From a virus, in the IMG/VR virus record IMGVR_UViG_3300038696_000641, positions 1 to 54,629 of that record: a DNA stretch of 54,629 bases; one strand, given 5' to 3'. The number at the start of each line of letters is the position of its first letter. Position 1 is the stretch's first letter. Positions 18,201 to 24,673 of this stretch are shown in pieces. The translations under genes and the position numbers were made by a program. The notes below the pieces were generated by a model. The model was not told the origin of the DNA, made no database searches, and saw only the letters and a program-made list of their open reading frames with translations.

Positions 18201-21046
18201 TCTAGTGCAGCCCCCTTCCAGTCCCCTTTATAACCAGAAATAACAGGTCCGAATGGGCCTGTTGCGTTGTCTGACGCATTAGATGCACTTGGCGTTTCTG
18301 CCGCAAATTTGTCTGCGCGGTCCTTGCGAATGAACGTCCCGCCCTGAAACGCAAAGCCGCCGGTATCGAACCCGGTAATATCGGCAGGCTTGAACCCTTT
18401 GAGGACATAGCCTTTCAGCTTCTTGCCCTTGCGGGTGGTGTATTCGACCTCGCCTGCTGCAATGGCATCGGCCACCGCCTTGCGCAGCGGGCTGGTTTCT
18501 TGATCAGCGGGAGCGGTTTCGGGCTGATCCGGCGCAACGTCTTGTTCTGGCGGCGTCTCGTTCTTGATCGGTTCTTGATCCGGCGCGGTGTCCGGCTCAA
18601 ATTGTTCATCAAGAGCCTGGCGGATTGCTGCATCAAACGATCCAAACTCCGAGTGCCCGTTCGGGGTTCCGTTTTCGTCAAGGTAAGTCAGGCGGAAGCC
18701 ACCCGGCTTTGACATATCCGGACCCGCGATTGCCCGCTGGCCTGTGCTTGAAGTAAGCCGCACCGGCTTTCCGCTGGCCGATAGTGTTTTTGCAATTTCT
18801 TCCTTACGGGCAATGCTTTCCCTCGCCTTGGCCCGCAAGTCTTGCAATTCACTTGTCGGTGTTTGTTCTTGATCCGGCGCGGCTTCTGCGACCGGTTCGG
18901 GGCTTGGCGGGGTTTGCCCGCCAGTCAGTGTCTCTTCTGGTGCTGCGGCCTCTGGATCGCCTGTAAATGCGTCTTGGGGTCTGCTGGCCTCTAGTGCGGC
19001 TACGTCAACGTCAGGCGCGTCCTGTGCCTGTTGACGGACGCCAATAAACCCGCCGCCAAAGGGCTCGACGGAATAGCCTTCGCCAAGACGGCTTTCAGCA
19101 ACCCGTTGCGTTGGGAAAATGACTGGATCGCCATTATCGTCAGTGAACATGGCTTCATCAATGCGGCTGGCTTCTTCGCTGCGCTGGCGCTCTTGTTCGC
19201 GCGCATTTTCGGCAAGCTCGGCCACGTCATCGCGCGTCTGCGAAAGCGTGCGCTGCAACGTCGCCATATAGGCGTCGTCCGGCGTCATGCCTTCGTCACG
19301 CACCATTGCGTCCACGGTATCCATGAACTCGTCAGGATCAACGCCTTGCGGGATTGGTGGCAGGTTTTCGACTGGCGCTTCTGGCGCTGGCTGTGCGTCT
19401 GGTGTTTCTGGCGCGGCCACATCTGGCTGCTTGGCAAGTGCTGGTGTGACGATCACAACGCCATTGGCAATGTCTGCCAATTCAACGTCGGCATCTGTGC
19501 CGTCCGCCCCGCGGAACTGCGCAAAGCCTGACGCTGGGTCTTCACCCAAAAATGTCGCGTCCATCGGGTCGCTGATTTCGCCCGTCTCTTGGTCAACGAG
19601 CTGGATCTGCACCGGCTGGTCTGCCCGAAACCCACCCAAAAGGGCATCAGGCGCGTCTGCGGCCACATCTGACAGCGGTGAGGGTGTTGCCGGTTGCGTT
19701 GCGTCGCCGGACGGTCCCTGCGGTGACAGCGCGTCACCGGTTGGCGTTGGTGCCCCCTGCGCCCGCTGGGAGGAGGTAGCAGGCATTGGGGGCACCGCAC
19801 CAGAACCCGACGCCGTGCCGGGAGGAACACCAACGTCGCCGGTGCCTGGTTCGTTAAGAAGGTCGATGTTTGTTTCTTGGTCATTACTGTCATCGTCGCC
19901 GTTGCGGTCATTACTGTCATCGTCGCCGTTGCGGTCATTACTGTCATCGTCGCCGTTGCGGTCACGGTATGCCTTGGCACCACCGCCGACACCGCCCAAA
20001 GCACCGCCAAGAAGGCCCGCGGCAACGCCAACTTCAATATACTCTTTCACGGCATCTTCAGTATCGAGCGGAAGGCCAGCCTGCATACGTTCGAGCATTG
20101 ACTGCCCGATTTCAGTTGGCACCTCCATCAAGACGCCTGCCCCAGCGCCCTTTCCAGCCCCAACCAGAACGCGCTTTGTAAGTATACCGCCACCTTCAGC
20201 TGCTATCTTGGCGCCGACCCCCAGGCCTGAAACGGTAATTAAGTCAGTCACAACATCTAAGGCCGCTTGAGGGACAGCGGTAAGCAGGGCGGCTCCTTCA
20301 TTGACTTGAACAGGAGTGCCGGCTTCTTCGGCCACGTCTTTCTGTCGCTCTCGGTTTTGCCCATAAAAGAACGGAAGGTTTACAGCCAGACCGCCAATGG
20401 CTGCGCCTACAGCCGTCCCGACAACTGGGACAACCGAACCAATAGCGCCACCAGCTGCTGCGCCAGCCAACGTCGAACCCATTTGTGGTACTTGCTGACC
20501 GGCCACCTCAGATGCATACCTGCCGAAAGAGCCAAGGCCATCGACGTCATCAAGTCGTGTGAACCCTCGTGACTTCTCTTGTGCTTCGGCTTCGTTTCTA
20601 TCGGCTACCTCGCGACCGTATTCCTCGACCCCATCAAGGCCAAGCATGCCGCCAACGCCCTCCACGGCAGAGCCGTAGCTTTGCTGGATCGTATCGGCCC
20701 CAACGCCAATCGCCTTGCGAAAACCACCTTCCGGCTGCGGTTCTTCTCTTGGCGTGCCATAAATCTGCGCACGAAGGTTTGTGGCATAGTCCCCGAATGC
20801 CCGCCCCTCGTCTTCCCCGAACAACTCTGAGACAATCGCATTTGGGTCTTCACCGGCTTTGAACCGTGGGCCGACTTGCTGTCCGCGCTGGCGAGCAATT
20901 GCCAAAAGCTCTTGTGGCGTCTGCGCCCCTTCAAGCTCGGCGGATGCGTAAAGCACCTCAATCGGCGTCCCTGTTTCAATGGCAATGTCTTCAAGTGCGG
21001 TTTTTGTTGAAACGGGATCAGTACCGAAGATGGGCATATCGCTCAT
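6299..21046 (-). CDS. Giant polyvalent protein: N6-adenine methyltransferase, SNF2 helicase, zincin and LPD domains
   Basis: One uninterrupted frame encodes 4,915 residues. Gly/Ala-rich helices near residues 180-360 look membrane-active. An Asp-rich repeat (about 363-390) and a long Pro/Glu/Asp linker follow. Residues about 1262-1400 resemble the pyrophosphatase-like domain of phage polyvalent proteins. A methyltransferase has ALEPTIGSGNF (1863-1873) and NPPF (1931-1934). The SNF2-type helicase has GAGKT (2648-2652), DEAH (2812-2815) and QREGRIIRQG (3252-3261). A zinc peptidase motif HEVIH is at 3824-3828, with a Glu-rich helix after it. Near 4400 a hydrophobic stretch resembles LPD38. Similar giants in Bcep22-like phages and P1 DarB are virion proteins; injection with the DNA and protection against host restriction are inferred. 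The gene fills 27% of the window. Confidence 0.92.
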   Translation of the reverse strand: MSDMPIFGTDPVSTKTALEDIAIETGTPIEVLYASAELEGAQTPQELLAIARQRGQQVGPRFKAGEDPNAIVSELFGEDEGRAFGDYATNLRAQIYGTPREEPQPEGGFRKAIGVGADTIQQSYGSAVEGVGGMLGLDGVEEYGREVADRNEAEAQEKSRGFTRLDDVDGLGSFGRYASEVAGQQVPQMGSTLAGAAAGGAIGSVVPVVGTAVGAAIGGLAVNLPFFYGQNRERQKDVAEEAGTPVQVNEGAALLTAVPQAALDVVTDLITVSGLGVGAKIAAEGGGILTKRVLVGAGKGAGAGVLMEVPTEIGQSMLERMQAGLPLDTEDAVKEYIEVGVAAGLLGGALGGVGGGAKAYRDRNGDDDSNDRNGDDDSNDRNGDDDSNDQETNIDLLNEPGTGDVGVPPGTASGSGAVPPMPATSSQRAQGAPTPTGDALSPQGPSGDATQPATPSPLSDVAADAPDALLGGFRADQPVQIQLVDQETGEISDPMDATFLGEDPASGFAQFRGADGTDADVELADIANGVVIVTPALAKQPDVAAPETPDAQPAPEAPVENLPPIPQGVDPDEFMDTVDAMVRDEGMTPDDAYMATLQRTLSQTRDDVAELAENAREQERQRSEEASRIDEAMFTDDNGDPVIFPTQRVAESRLGEGYSVEPFGGGFIGVRQQAQDAPDVDVAALEASRPQDAFTGDPEAAAPEETLTGGQTPPSPEPVAEAAPDQEQTPTSELQDLRAKARESIARKEEIAKTLSASGKPVRLTSSTGQRAIAGPDMSKPGGFRLTYLDENGTPNGHSEFGSFDAAIRQALDEQFEPDTAPDQEPIKNETPPEQDVAPDQPETAPADQETSPLRKAVADAIAAGEVEYTTRKGKKLKGYVLKGFKPADITGFDTGGFAFQGGTFIRKDRADKFAAETPSASNASDNATGPFGPVISGYKGDWKGAALELERRQTGEATGALNHRDVGDISLVWGKAGTRRSDGYGLSKLIAWHPEVLDDLQGRISRMTVTSKTENRIQLESDSDRAGVRLDWDGQSGAWLIGSYDKGAPRLAEKFTGTLSELWGSMAPLPGRGTKRDNNDTGKNQVKDSSGSVDYPNRKLGISKARVDAPVNGIGDSSDLSLGNIALANAKEGDVLPGYGTVLKVTPKQLQVTKLDGAIARLSINSAKLETLARDMGALIASSANLRDEQLGSLIDMIERDPTLTYRDGVPMLFDDPAEQANRGERGGRKRIGQPLTPPAKEDVDAAAADADPNPTDGQKEAGNYQKGHIIWNGMNLTIENAKGSERSGTDQDGETWSVTMPAHYGYFKQTEGADGEHVDFYMGEAPDADYVMWIDQADADSGKFDEHKIMVGFPSRGAALTAYRGAFNDGRADERIGAFFEGSVAQLKAWLESTSDSNFDSTKPVSGNLDFPFKKKAAPEPKPTNETLINVAADSVDKLRSQDVYRVLEAAPADMLDGLTDYIETARPDLLGWIYSARADILQDREKATDQGAEAPAATQTENTSNSPVIADTAPATSGLLSGLSQEKQDRAAELKARLAAKVRNQASSGLDPEYIILGGELVALYIEGGAKKFGQMLRDFAETTGLSMREAQEPMRAAYNHVRDNMDLAGEDISGMDDASAVMAEVRAALAEEQTISQNDTESDTPEAGEADQAANEGPDEQSTNQDGGQREPTGEVTEQGMDGDGQPDSGSDNDGRREDDEDGAGEPAVDDEGGSVGDGPGSSADSTGSAPNGTPQPNYVISDDFALGEGTDGQKLAANMAALRLVFQLESENRYATREEQDVLARWVGWGGLKTLFDEKHKGTNTQWGKAQAELKQLLSGEQYVAAMRSTNDAHYTSRVVVKAMWRAMRNFGFDGGRALEPTIGSGNFLGLQPADLSAKTEWYASELDPITGMIAKNLYPQANVFDGTGFQDAPFRSATFDVAIGNPPFGAEQIGNKKMHPDLGKMKVHNFIIAKTGQLLREGGIMSMVVTSRFLDTPNSDARRGIAPDFNFLGAIRLPNTAFEANANTQVTTDIVFFQKRKAGEGEGDTSWLDTGVEGPNGTRINSYFAANPDMMLGRPAMDGTMYAGGRDPNGKGEFTLHDDGRDMQASLDQAIDSITATLPSREEALEAATTAQDTSSTLADGKMMLDAKGKVLRGRNDGDGSFVEEVTQDTFWQDEAEAKGRLVQEVRALISAKKARSKVSLEDRINIEQRAKNAAVDAGLIDLASEPMPQKAKYEAAMADNLSNLLFAEKPTKEAMSSLETYEKQVNRKRLGSDGFQRLSAMLDLRQKTKELIGLERADAEPQILEGKRRTLRETYRKFKKAHGYLNNSKNEAVLRGDVGTELALEIGYKPAKKGVNDETAKDAPILSKRVIYPHKMPDSVESVADGLHVSMAERGHVDPILIGELSGKSTEDVVKEMTAGQDPMAFKNPKTGRYELAEVYLSGNLAERIKDAESAGMYQNVPHLNKAMPPAKRQDQITPSIRSLWIPKEVFSSFLQALGYPSAKVSIQETVGMASVETGSIGALTEFGQQFATERMDAGRIFEHAIKGKIPVVYDTIRTPEGDRRVKNEEATKEAVAAYERMSKEFPEWAYANPERAGMVIDAFNAKMNVVTERKYEGVRYLRMVGNSPEIDLRNSQKNGAWRMIQDKVTLLHHVVGAGKTFTAIAGIMERKRMGLTRKAVVAVPNHLTGQWGREWLELYPAANILVPTEKDFAPANRSKLINRIATGDYDAVIIGHSQLTKIENDADTSRKYLNEQIEELNAAMQEARASGQSRRSVGQMGSRLNKLTDKLKELNDKLAEKADSSIIGWKDLGVDYLAVDEAHLFKNLEYTTTASRLVGMNPPGGSQRAFDMLMKVRTLQEQQGSGVAFLTGTPISNSLVEIYSMMKYLIPESLKSMGIGSFDAWKAGFIQDESRFEYTASMQLKERNIMSGMINLGPLSQLYRSFSDIVMRPDVERMYTEQMEARNAAQPDPAKQVSTRFPTPKIKGGARRISLAPPTPKMTEFVRYLVMRMAGIKANKSNKDYMSVDNALWVLTDARKASVDIRTIDPTLGREEGSKVDRSSAEVFRIWEENKERKGAQMVFCDMSAPSKAAERDAKRVIKSAYEKLGVKGSDLTARLKQSEGKTYAEIWGDLLGEIENAIDDLDTTTRKRDSLTEFMESEAAQDAAASMFTADTGFSFYDDMRAALIEKGVPEDEIAFIHDYNTTIQKNALFEAVNEGRVRVLLGSTQKMGAGTNAQKKLVALHHIDAPWRPSDMEQREGRIIRQGNEFYQADPDNFEVEIIAYSTEQTADVVQWQVLERKASAIETFMNAATDSIVEEGGDADQYAEFMAQSTGKEIFLQKMQAEKDRDNARAEIASKLRNLSEAKDFMKSYDGRQRVLKERADDYAGFSVDKIGDGADSYLADWDAQAGAYREEKARLEALADEIRERNKGKPRKEQEKLPEMPTAPTRWTDRPSGGWERKVYDVLKDAQENTYSEPKRFNIAMGGGWSVAMMADKQQTGAVRYRSFLMPPNADYEISISDDFSITAKDFRKSDKLLRALSPENIAMRAEAAANRFSKEQNRHAELKPQMQSLLDVGVDRSKVIDAEERLARLSALVRVEEVKFASENAALGENYFAARDDKGRDLIADDTAQPITENIQFKNAGQTYVSDWGAPNGTRRIEGTDKTGRIAIFEAENMDTGEAVIIEAQENATKDDEGNQTSNWSVLNIYDAEAVAQAVAPDRAPAPKDAMEMRLDDDGGANFRASQSKPSTASFQDATQAKRDINKTVRQIEREVGKATGGRIALTLNDEAYNFGKGYESLDGYFLDGVIGVSMAAPDGPLGIARHEVIHALRSKDVFGGENGAFTKQEWRTLVAAARKNKRLRAQVEKFYAGKSEATKIEEIVAEMYREWADGRDTGLTAAERGAMQKLKDILDAIINVLTGNGMNTAASVFERVRSGEVGGRDPDPSGTFDTVNADPADNPALMASISKMWSPKAAKTDAALDKKEASFVSNLLTNAMASSDKNNSLALVPGEVLFRDLGKALPSAAKWVQSMRQMTAERQEMHAEADVLAREWQGHYAKDKENGRKLHDLMHESTIEGMDPSEKFKRPKRPADMTTGKYMNFVEEKRSSHASMQQKFNALPEAMQDIYRKARDSYRAFDEDLINAMVDAVAKAMELQSSRLKARYEGELQQIIEDGLTGAEATQARKKARSRYNQDIKMLEFSRNARIRKMRLTYESNRIDGPYFPLMRFGQFFVAARDAKGKLVHFERASTAGAQQRIASEMQDQGLVVEKGVMKPEDDVSRFVDPNFVADIAEALGEVAMDGQILDAIYQRYLETLPSFSVRKANIHRKGVPGFDRDAIKAFGSRMFHGAHQLTRLRHAMDLTKHVENARREAKNAPDPTRAGAIANEMQKRHDWSMNPTGAQWSAWATSGAFVWYLGLTPAAAVVNLTQTTVVGIPILVAGIKGATVAKASKALTGALADFTAGLSKGDAEWSRGALTSGRLKDDERAALQQAYLSGALDKSESHDLAGIQDGGVQYSPVREKVMRPISFLFHHAERLNREVTFLAAYRMAKNSGMDQEAAVKKAGDLTWDTHFNYENWSRPRFMQDDWTRVAFVFRQFQVNMLYRLFRDTHQAFKGESPEVRKQARTQLIGITSSMMLHAGITGTWGYALTMLLAGMFFDGGSDEAEEELKGAIVGLFGTGAGGMILKGVPGTLTGTDMTARIGMPELWFRSPNRQLEGRDAYYYMVDQLLGAVPAIGLNMLRGVSLVADGEVWRGAELMVPKAIRDQMRSVRYVNEGVTTYKGDPLLDDVSAHDAVVQAIGFSPARVSERYETNRRMMNMQTAIQDERRAILSDITRYMREGEPISKRALRRMQEFNAKYPPTYRIDDDTIMRSYRARLRTSQRMTGGVLLNTNLEDYIRGNMAPMISQ
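19879..19959 (-). repeat. Three tandem 27-bp repeats inside the giant gene
   Basis: A 27-base unit is present three times without change and then breaks off. It encodes the nine-residue unit DDDSNDRNG. The D-x-N-x-D spacing resembles calcium-binding loops of dockerin or thrombospondin type-3 repeats. Perfect identity at DNA level suggests recent expansion, so copy number may vary between isolates. Confidence 0.85.
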
Positions 21047-21065
21047 GTGGGGGCCTCATAGCAAA

Positions 21066-21094
21066 AGGGACCGACGCTATTTGCGTCAGCCCCT
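21066..21094 (-). terminator. Strong hairpin in the leader of the giant gene
   Basis: In the minus-strand RNA a 12-bp stem forms (AGGGGCUGACGC with GCGUCGGUCCCU, two G-U pairs), with a 5-base loop AAAUA and UUUU at its base. It ends only about 20 bases before the ATG at 21046 and leaves GAGG free as ribosome site. It looks like an intrinsic terminator with no room for a promoter after it, so attenuation, read-through or mRNA processing is likely. Confidence 0.6.
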
Positions 21095-21128
21095 CATATA
21101 CCACATTTAGTCTCTCTTGAAACTACGG

Positions 21129-21144
21129 ACACCACATCTTGTGT
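21129..21144 (-). promoter_or_regulatory. Recurring 16-bp near-palindrome (copy before giant gene)
   Basis: The minus strand reads ACACAAGATGTGGTGT, 14 of 16 bases identical to the sites at 32002-32017 and 38418-38433. It lies directly after the 672-residue gene's stop and about 83 bases before the giant gene, upstream of its leader hairpin. It may mark that gene's promoter. Confidence 0.5.
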
Positions 21145-21146
21145 AT

Positions 21147-23165
21147 TTACCCGCCAAACGTCGGGACTGGCTGCCCGTTTGATCCGCCCTGCACAACGCC
21201 GACACCACTTGCAGCACCCGGCTGTGGCTGTGGCAGGTCGGGCCGTGATGATCCGATGTACTGGCGGACGGCTCTGTCTGCTTCTTGCCGCTGTTCCGGC
21301 GTGAATTGCTGCATCGTGGCACGGTCAAAAAACCCATCTGGGAACAGCAGCTCCATTGCCGCATCATAAGCTGAGGTAAACTCCTCGGCATCGGAGACTT
21401 TCTGGGCGAGTGCTGCATTAACACGCTCTCTCTGGCGCTGGTATGCGGCAAGCGGCGACCCCCAGTCGGAAATCCCATTGAGGACGTTTTGCATCCCCAT
21501 GTATTCCTGCTCGATGGTTTCGCCCGACTCCTTGTTGGTCATGGACAAAACAGCACCAACCGGTTGGCCGTTGGCGCCTTCGATCAAGCGCGTACCGGCG
21601 CGGTCCACTTGCCACAAGCCATCTGGCTCGTAGGCTCGCACCATTGCATCCAATGAGGCACTGAATGCCGTAGTATCTCCCGCATTCGCGGCGACGGTCG
21701 CGCGCCCCATGTGCGTGGCACCCTGGCTCGCTTGTTCGCCGTCCAGAAACTCGCGATATTCCCTTGCTTCGGTCAACATCCCCTTTGACACCAAGGCTGC
21801 GACCACTTCGTCACCGCGCGACAAGATATAATCAAGGCTGCGCTTTCCACCCTCATTCAGTGATCGCTGTGTGGCGCGCCCACTTTGAACAGCGCTACCA
21901 TCTGACATTGCGTAGGAGCGCGTGCCTTGCGTGACGGCATCCGTGACAGACATGCTGGCTGGATATTGCAGGCGCGGCTTTCCGTCATTGCTTTGCCCGG
22001 GCTTGGTGCGAAGCTCTGGGGTTTGGGGGTCAGGGTTTTGCTCGCTGGCTGTGGCGTTGCGGGCCTGCTGGGCTTGCGCAGCCGCGCCTGCTGTATCACC
22101 GGCGGTAATCTTTGCTCCCATGCTGTCACGGGCATCAGTGATCCCGTTTTGGCGGCGCAGGTTTGCCGCTTCAATCGCGGACTCCATTGCGGCGCGTTCT
22201 GCGGCGTCACCACCGGCGTTCGGGTCTGTGTAGGCTTTGCTTCCACCGCGAAACGCGCGGTTTACGGGGGCTCCTGCATCTGGGGAAAAGAGCGAGATAC
22301 CTTTGGCAAAACCTTGACCAAGATAGTCTGTGGCAGCGCCAAGCGCATTGCCCGCCCCACGCACGCGCTCGTCAAAATACTCAGCGATCCCTAGCGCGCG
22401 GCCAACTGCATTCCGCTGTATGGTCAGCGCCTCGCGCATGGCGTCATCGATATCGGGATCGAGGAGGCGCTGTGTCAGCTCTTCGTACTTGGATACCTGT
22501 TCCGGGTCTGCATCGGCTGGGATTTGCGGCTCTTGCGCACTACCCTGCCCGCGCGTGCGCTGGTTGGACTGCTGCATTTCCTGATCTGGGCTAACGCGCG
22601 ACGAACCTGTGCCGCGGCGGCGCTGATCTGTGCCTGTCTCCGATGATTGTTGACCATCTGGCCGTTGATCTTGCTCCATCGCATTGCGCACGGCTGGCGT
22701 ATTGAGCTCGGTTGCGCCCATAGTTGGAGGCTGATAGCCGTTACTGGCTGCGCGCCGTGCCTCTTGATCTGACTGCGCCCGTTCACGCGCCGCTACACGC
22801 TGCGCCTGATTTTCAAAGGCCTCTCTTGGGTCAGTCATGCCAAGAGGATCGTCAAAACGATCAACGCGACGTGTGGTGCCATCAACGACTTCTGGCGCGG
22901 CATCTGGCGCGGCAGGCTGTGATACCCGCATTGGTGCCGCCGTTGGTGGCCGCATATCGGTCGCACCGCCACCGCGCTGGCCTTGCTGTAAGCGAGAAGG
23001 CACATCGAGGCGCGACGTTTCACCCGTTGGGTCAGGATTGCGGCGCGGATCAGCACCCGGCCCTGTAGCGAGAACCTTTTGGATTGCGGCCTTCATGACC
23101 TCTTGCGGCGTGCCTTGCGGAAAAGACGCAGTTGAGCCATCTGGCAGTCGGACTTGAATTGTCAT
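21147..23165 (-). CDS. Putative internal virion (ejection) protein, 672 residues
   Basis: No catalytic motif is visible. The N-terminus (IQVRLPDGSTASFPQGT, then a helix) resembles a short head seen on other phage structural proteins. Residues about 40-220 are low-complexity, rich in Gln, Arg, Pro and Asp. The C-terminal part is mostly helical and ends with a Gly/Pro-rich tail. It lies between the giant gene and two other probable internal proteins, in the place where short-tailed phages encode ejection proteins. Function is inferred from position only. Confidence 0.6.
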   Translation of the reverse strand: MTIQVRLPDGSTASFPQGTPQEVMKAAIQKVLATGPGADPRRNPDPTGETSRLDVPSRLQQGQRGGGATDMRPPTAAPMRVSQPAAPDAAPEVVDGTTRRVDRFDDPLGMTDPREAFENQAQRVAARERAQSDQEARRAASNGYQPPTMGATELNTPAVRNAMEQDQRPDGQQSSETGTDQRRRGTGSSRVSPDQEMQQSNQRTRGQGSAQEPQIPADADPEQVSKYEELTQRLLDPDIDDAMREALTIQRNAVGRALGIAEYFDERVRGAGNALGAATDYLGQGFAKGISLFSPDAGAPVNRAFRGGSKAYTDPNAGGDAAERAAMESAIEAANLRRQNGITDARDSMGAKITAGDTAGAAAQAQQARNATASEQNPDPQTPELRTKPGQSNDGKPRLQYPASMSVTDAVTQGTRSYAMSDGSAVQSGRATQRSLNEGGKRSLDYILSRGDEVVAALVSKGMLTEAREYREFLDGEQASQGATHMGRATVAANAGDTTAFSASLDAMVRAYEPDGLWQVDRAGTRLIEGANGQPVGAVLSMTNKESGETIEQEYMGMQNVLNGISDWGSPLAAYQRQRERVNAALAQKVSDAEEFTSAYDAAMELLFPDGFFDRATMQQFTPEQRQEADRAVRQYIGSSRPDLPQPQPGAASGVGVVQGGSNGQPVPTFGG

Positions 23166-23169
23166 GCGT

Positions 23170-23604
23170 TTACTCCGGGATTAGACCGCGTTGCGGATCA
23201 TAGACGTAGTTTGTGACGGCCCCATCCGCATTGGGCAGAGACATGCCTGCTGCGGGTGTGGTGTTGCGCCCGAAGCTCAATTGTGTAGAGCCTGTTTCCA
23301 GTGGTTGCGGATTGCCCGTTGCATTTTGCACTGACATAGACGCTGCGACCGGCGGGCTGTTGTGAACCTCAGCTTGCACGTCAGCGATCGTTGGGCGATT
23401 GCCCCGCGCTGCCGCCCTGCGCATCTGCGCCAGCCGTGCTTCATGCATTTCCTGCGCACGATCTTCGCCCGCACCCGCCCAGTCATGGCGCTCGCCGGAC
23501 CGCTCGAAGTCTTTGTCTTCCATGGCGCGCAGACGCTTGTTGTTGTCCATGGTGTCGCGGAAAGTCGCGCCCCGCATTGCGCCGTCTACAAATGCACCCA
23601 ACAT
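23170..23604 (-). CDS. Hypothetical virion-associated protein, 144 residues
   Basis: I do not recognise this protein. The N-terminal half is charged and helical (KRLRAMEDKDFERSGERHDW, about residues 24-43) and the C-terminal half is polar and less ordered. It is packed between the S74-domain protein and the 672-residue protein with gaps of 12 and 4 bases, so it belongs to the same late operon. A small internal or ejection protein is plausible. Confidence 0.5.
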   Translation of the reverse strand: MLGAFVDGAMRGATFRDTMDNNKRLRAMEDKDFERSGERHDWAGAGEDRAQEMHEARLAQMRRAAARGNRPTIADVQAEVHNSPPVAASMSVQNATGNPQPLETGSTQLSFGRNTTPAAGMSLPNADGAVTNYVYDPQRGLIPE

Positions 23605-23616
23605 GTCTGTGCTTCC

Positions 23617-24669
23617 TTATGCTGTGGCGCGCTGCTTTGGCGCGTCCATTTTGTCTACTTTTGCGGCCAATTCCTGCACCGCGCCCATGGTGATCCCGAC
23701 GGCATCGATCACGTTGATCTCTTTGCCGTTGCCAAGGCCGGTCGCCTTCTGGAAGTCTTCAGCGTAAGGCCCGACGTGTTTTTTGCCGCCACCGTCACCC
23801 ATGCCGCGCTTATACTCCCACTCTTCAACCGGCATATCGCGCACGGCATCGAGGACCGACATGGGCTTGCGCTTGTTGGTCTTGTATTCCTTGGATGACA
23901 TCATCTTGAAGCCAACCGCCGTACCTGCGGCCCCTGCGATATCGCCCCAGAAAGCGTTATTGGCCTCATACCCTGCCATCTGTTGATTGAACTGGGTGTT
24001 GAGGCCATTGATCATGCCTTGCTGGCCGGACATGGCTGCGCTTGCGCCGCCTGCTGTCATGGCGTTTGCACCGCTAATACCGTTCATGGCCGCTGACATG
24101 CCGGTGCCGCCCGCTGACGTGCCCATGCCCATGCTGGTTGCCGGATTGACGGCAAGACCTGCACCGAGATTGATTGCCTGCGCGCGAAGCCCGCGCCCCT
24201 CGCTCTCGATCCGGCGCCGGGCACCATTGGCGGCCCCCGCAGATGCAAGCGCTTCAGTGGTCTGCGCGCGGTTGGATTGGGATTGCGACCGGCCAGAATT
24301 GGGGTTCACGCCCATTGCGGCGTTCTGACGGGTGCGCTGCTGTCGGCCAAGGGCAAACTGCTGGCGCACATCGGCAACCGCCTCGGTAGATGCAGCCTCC
24401 TTGCGCTCGTCACTGGCGTAGTTTTGCGCTTCATCAATGAACCGGTCTTGCAGTGGGACAAACGTGTCCTCGTAGCGCCCGCGATCATCCGCAGCCCAGC
24501 CGTCAGTGACCGCCGCCCTGCCCTGCATCCAGTCCAGATACTCTTGGCTTTGATCTAGTTGCAGCTGCGAGAACCGTTCAGACGCTTCTTGTGCGCGCAT
24601 CCCGATTTCGGCCTGCATGACTGCGGCTTCACCGATCCGCGCGTCCGGCTTTGGTGGCTTTCTTCCCAT
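23617..24669 (-). CDS. Virion protein with C-terminal S74 intramolecular-chaperone-like domain
   Basis: The first 250 residues of this 350-residue protein are helical, then Gly/Ala/Met-rich (glycine-zipper-like, about 165-250), as in membrane-interacting ejection proteins. The C-terminus resembles the peptidase S74 chaperone domain of endosialidases and tail fibres: Ser258-x4-Lys263 could be the Ser/Lys dyad, followed by EEWEYK, HVGPYAEDFQKATG and an INVIDAVGITMGAVQEL helix. S74 domains help trimers fold and then cut themselves off. Finding one on a protein of this type, and not on an obvious spike, is unusual. Confidence 0.7.
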   Translation of the reverse strand: MGRKPPKPDARIGEAAVMQAEIGMRAQEASERFSQLQLDQSQEYLDWMQGRAAVTDGWAADDRGRYEDTFVPLQDRFIDEAQNYASDERKEAASTEAVADVRQQFALGRQQRTRQNAAMGVNPNSGRSQSQSNRAQTTEALASAGAANGARRRIESEGRGLRAQAINLGAGLAVNPATSMGMGTSAGGTGMSAAMNGISGANAMTAGGASAAMSGQQGMINGLNTQFNQQMAGYEANNAFWGDIAGAAGTAVGFKMMSSKEYKTNKRKPMSVLDAVRDMPVEEWEYKRGMGDGGGKKHVGPYAEDFQKATGLGNGKEINVIDAVGITMGAVQELAAKVDKMDAPKQRATA

Positions 24670-24673
24670 CGTA

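Noticed and set aside
19287-20270. 327-codon Ser/Pro-rich plus-strand frame
   Set aside because: It is antisense to the N-terminal linker of the giant gene, and its SSSPLRSLL repeats mirror the 27-bp Asp repeats.
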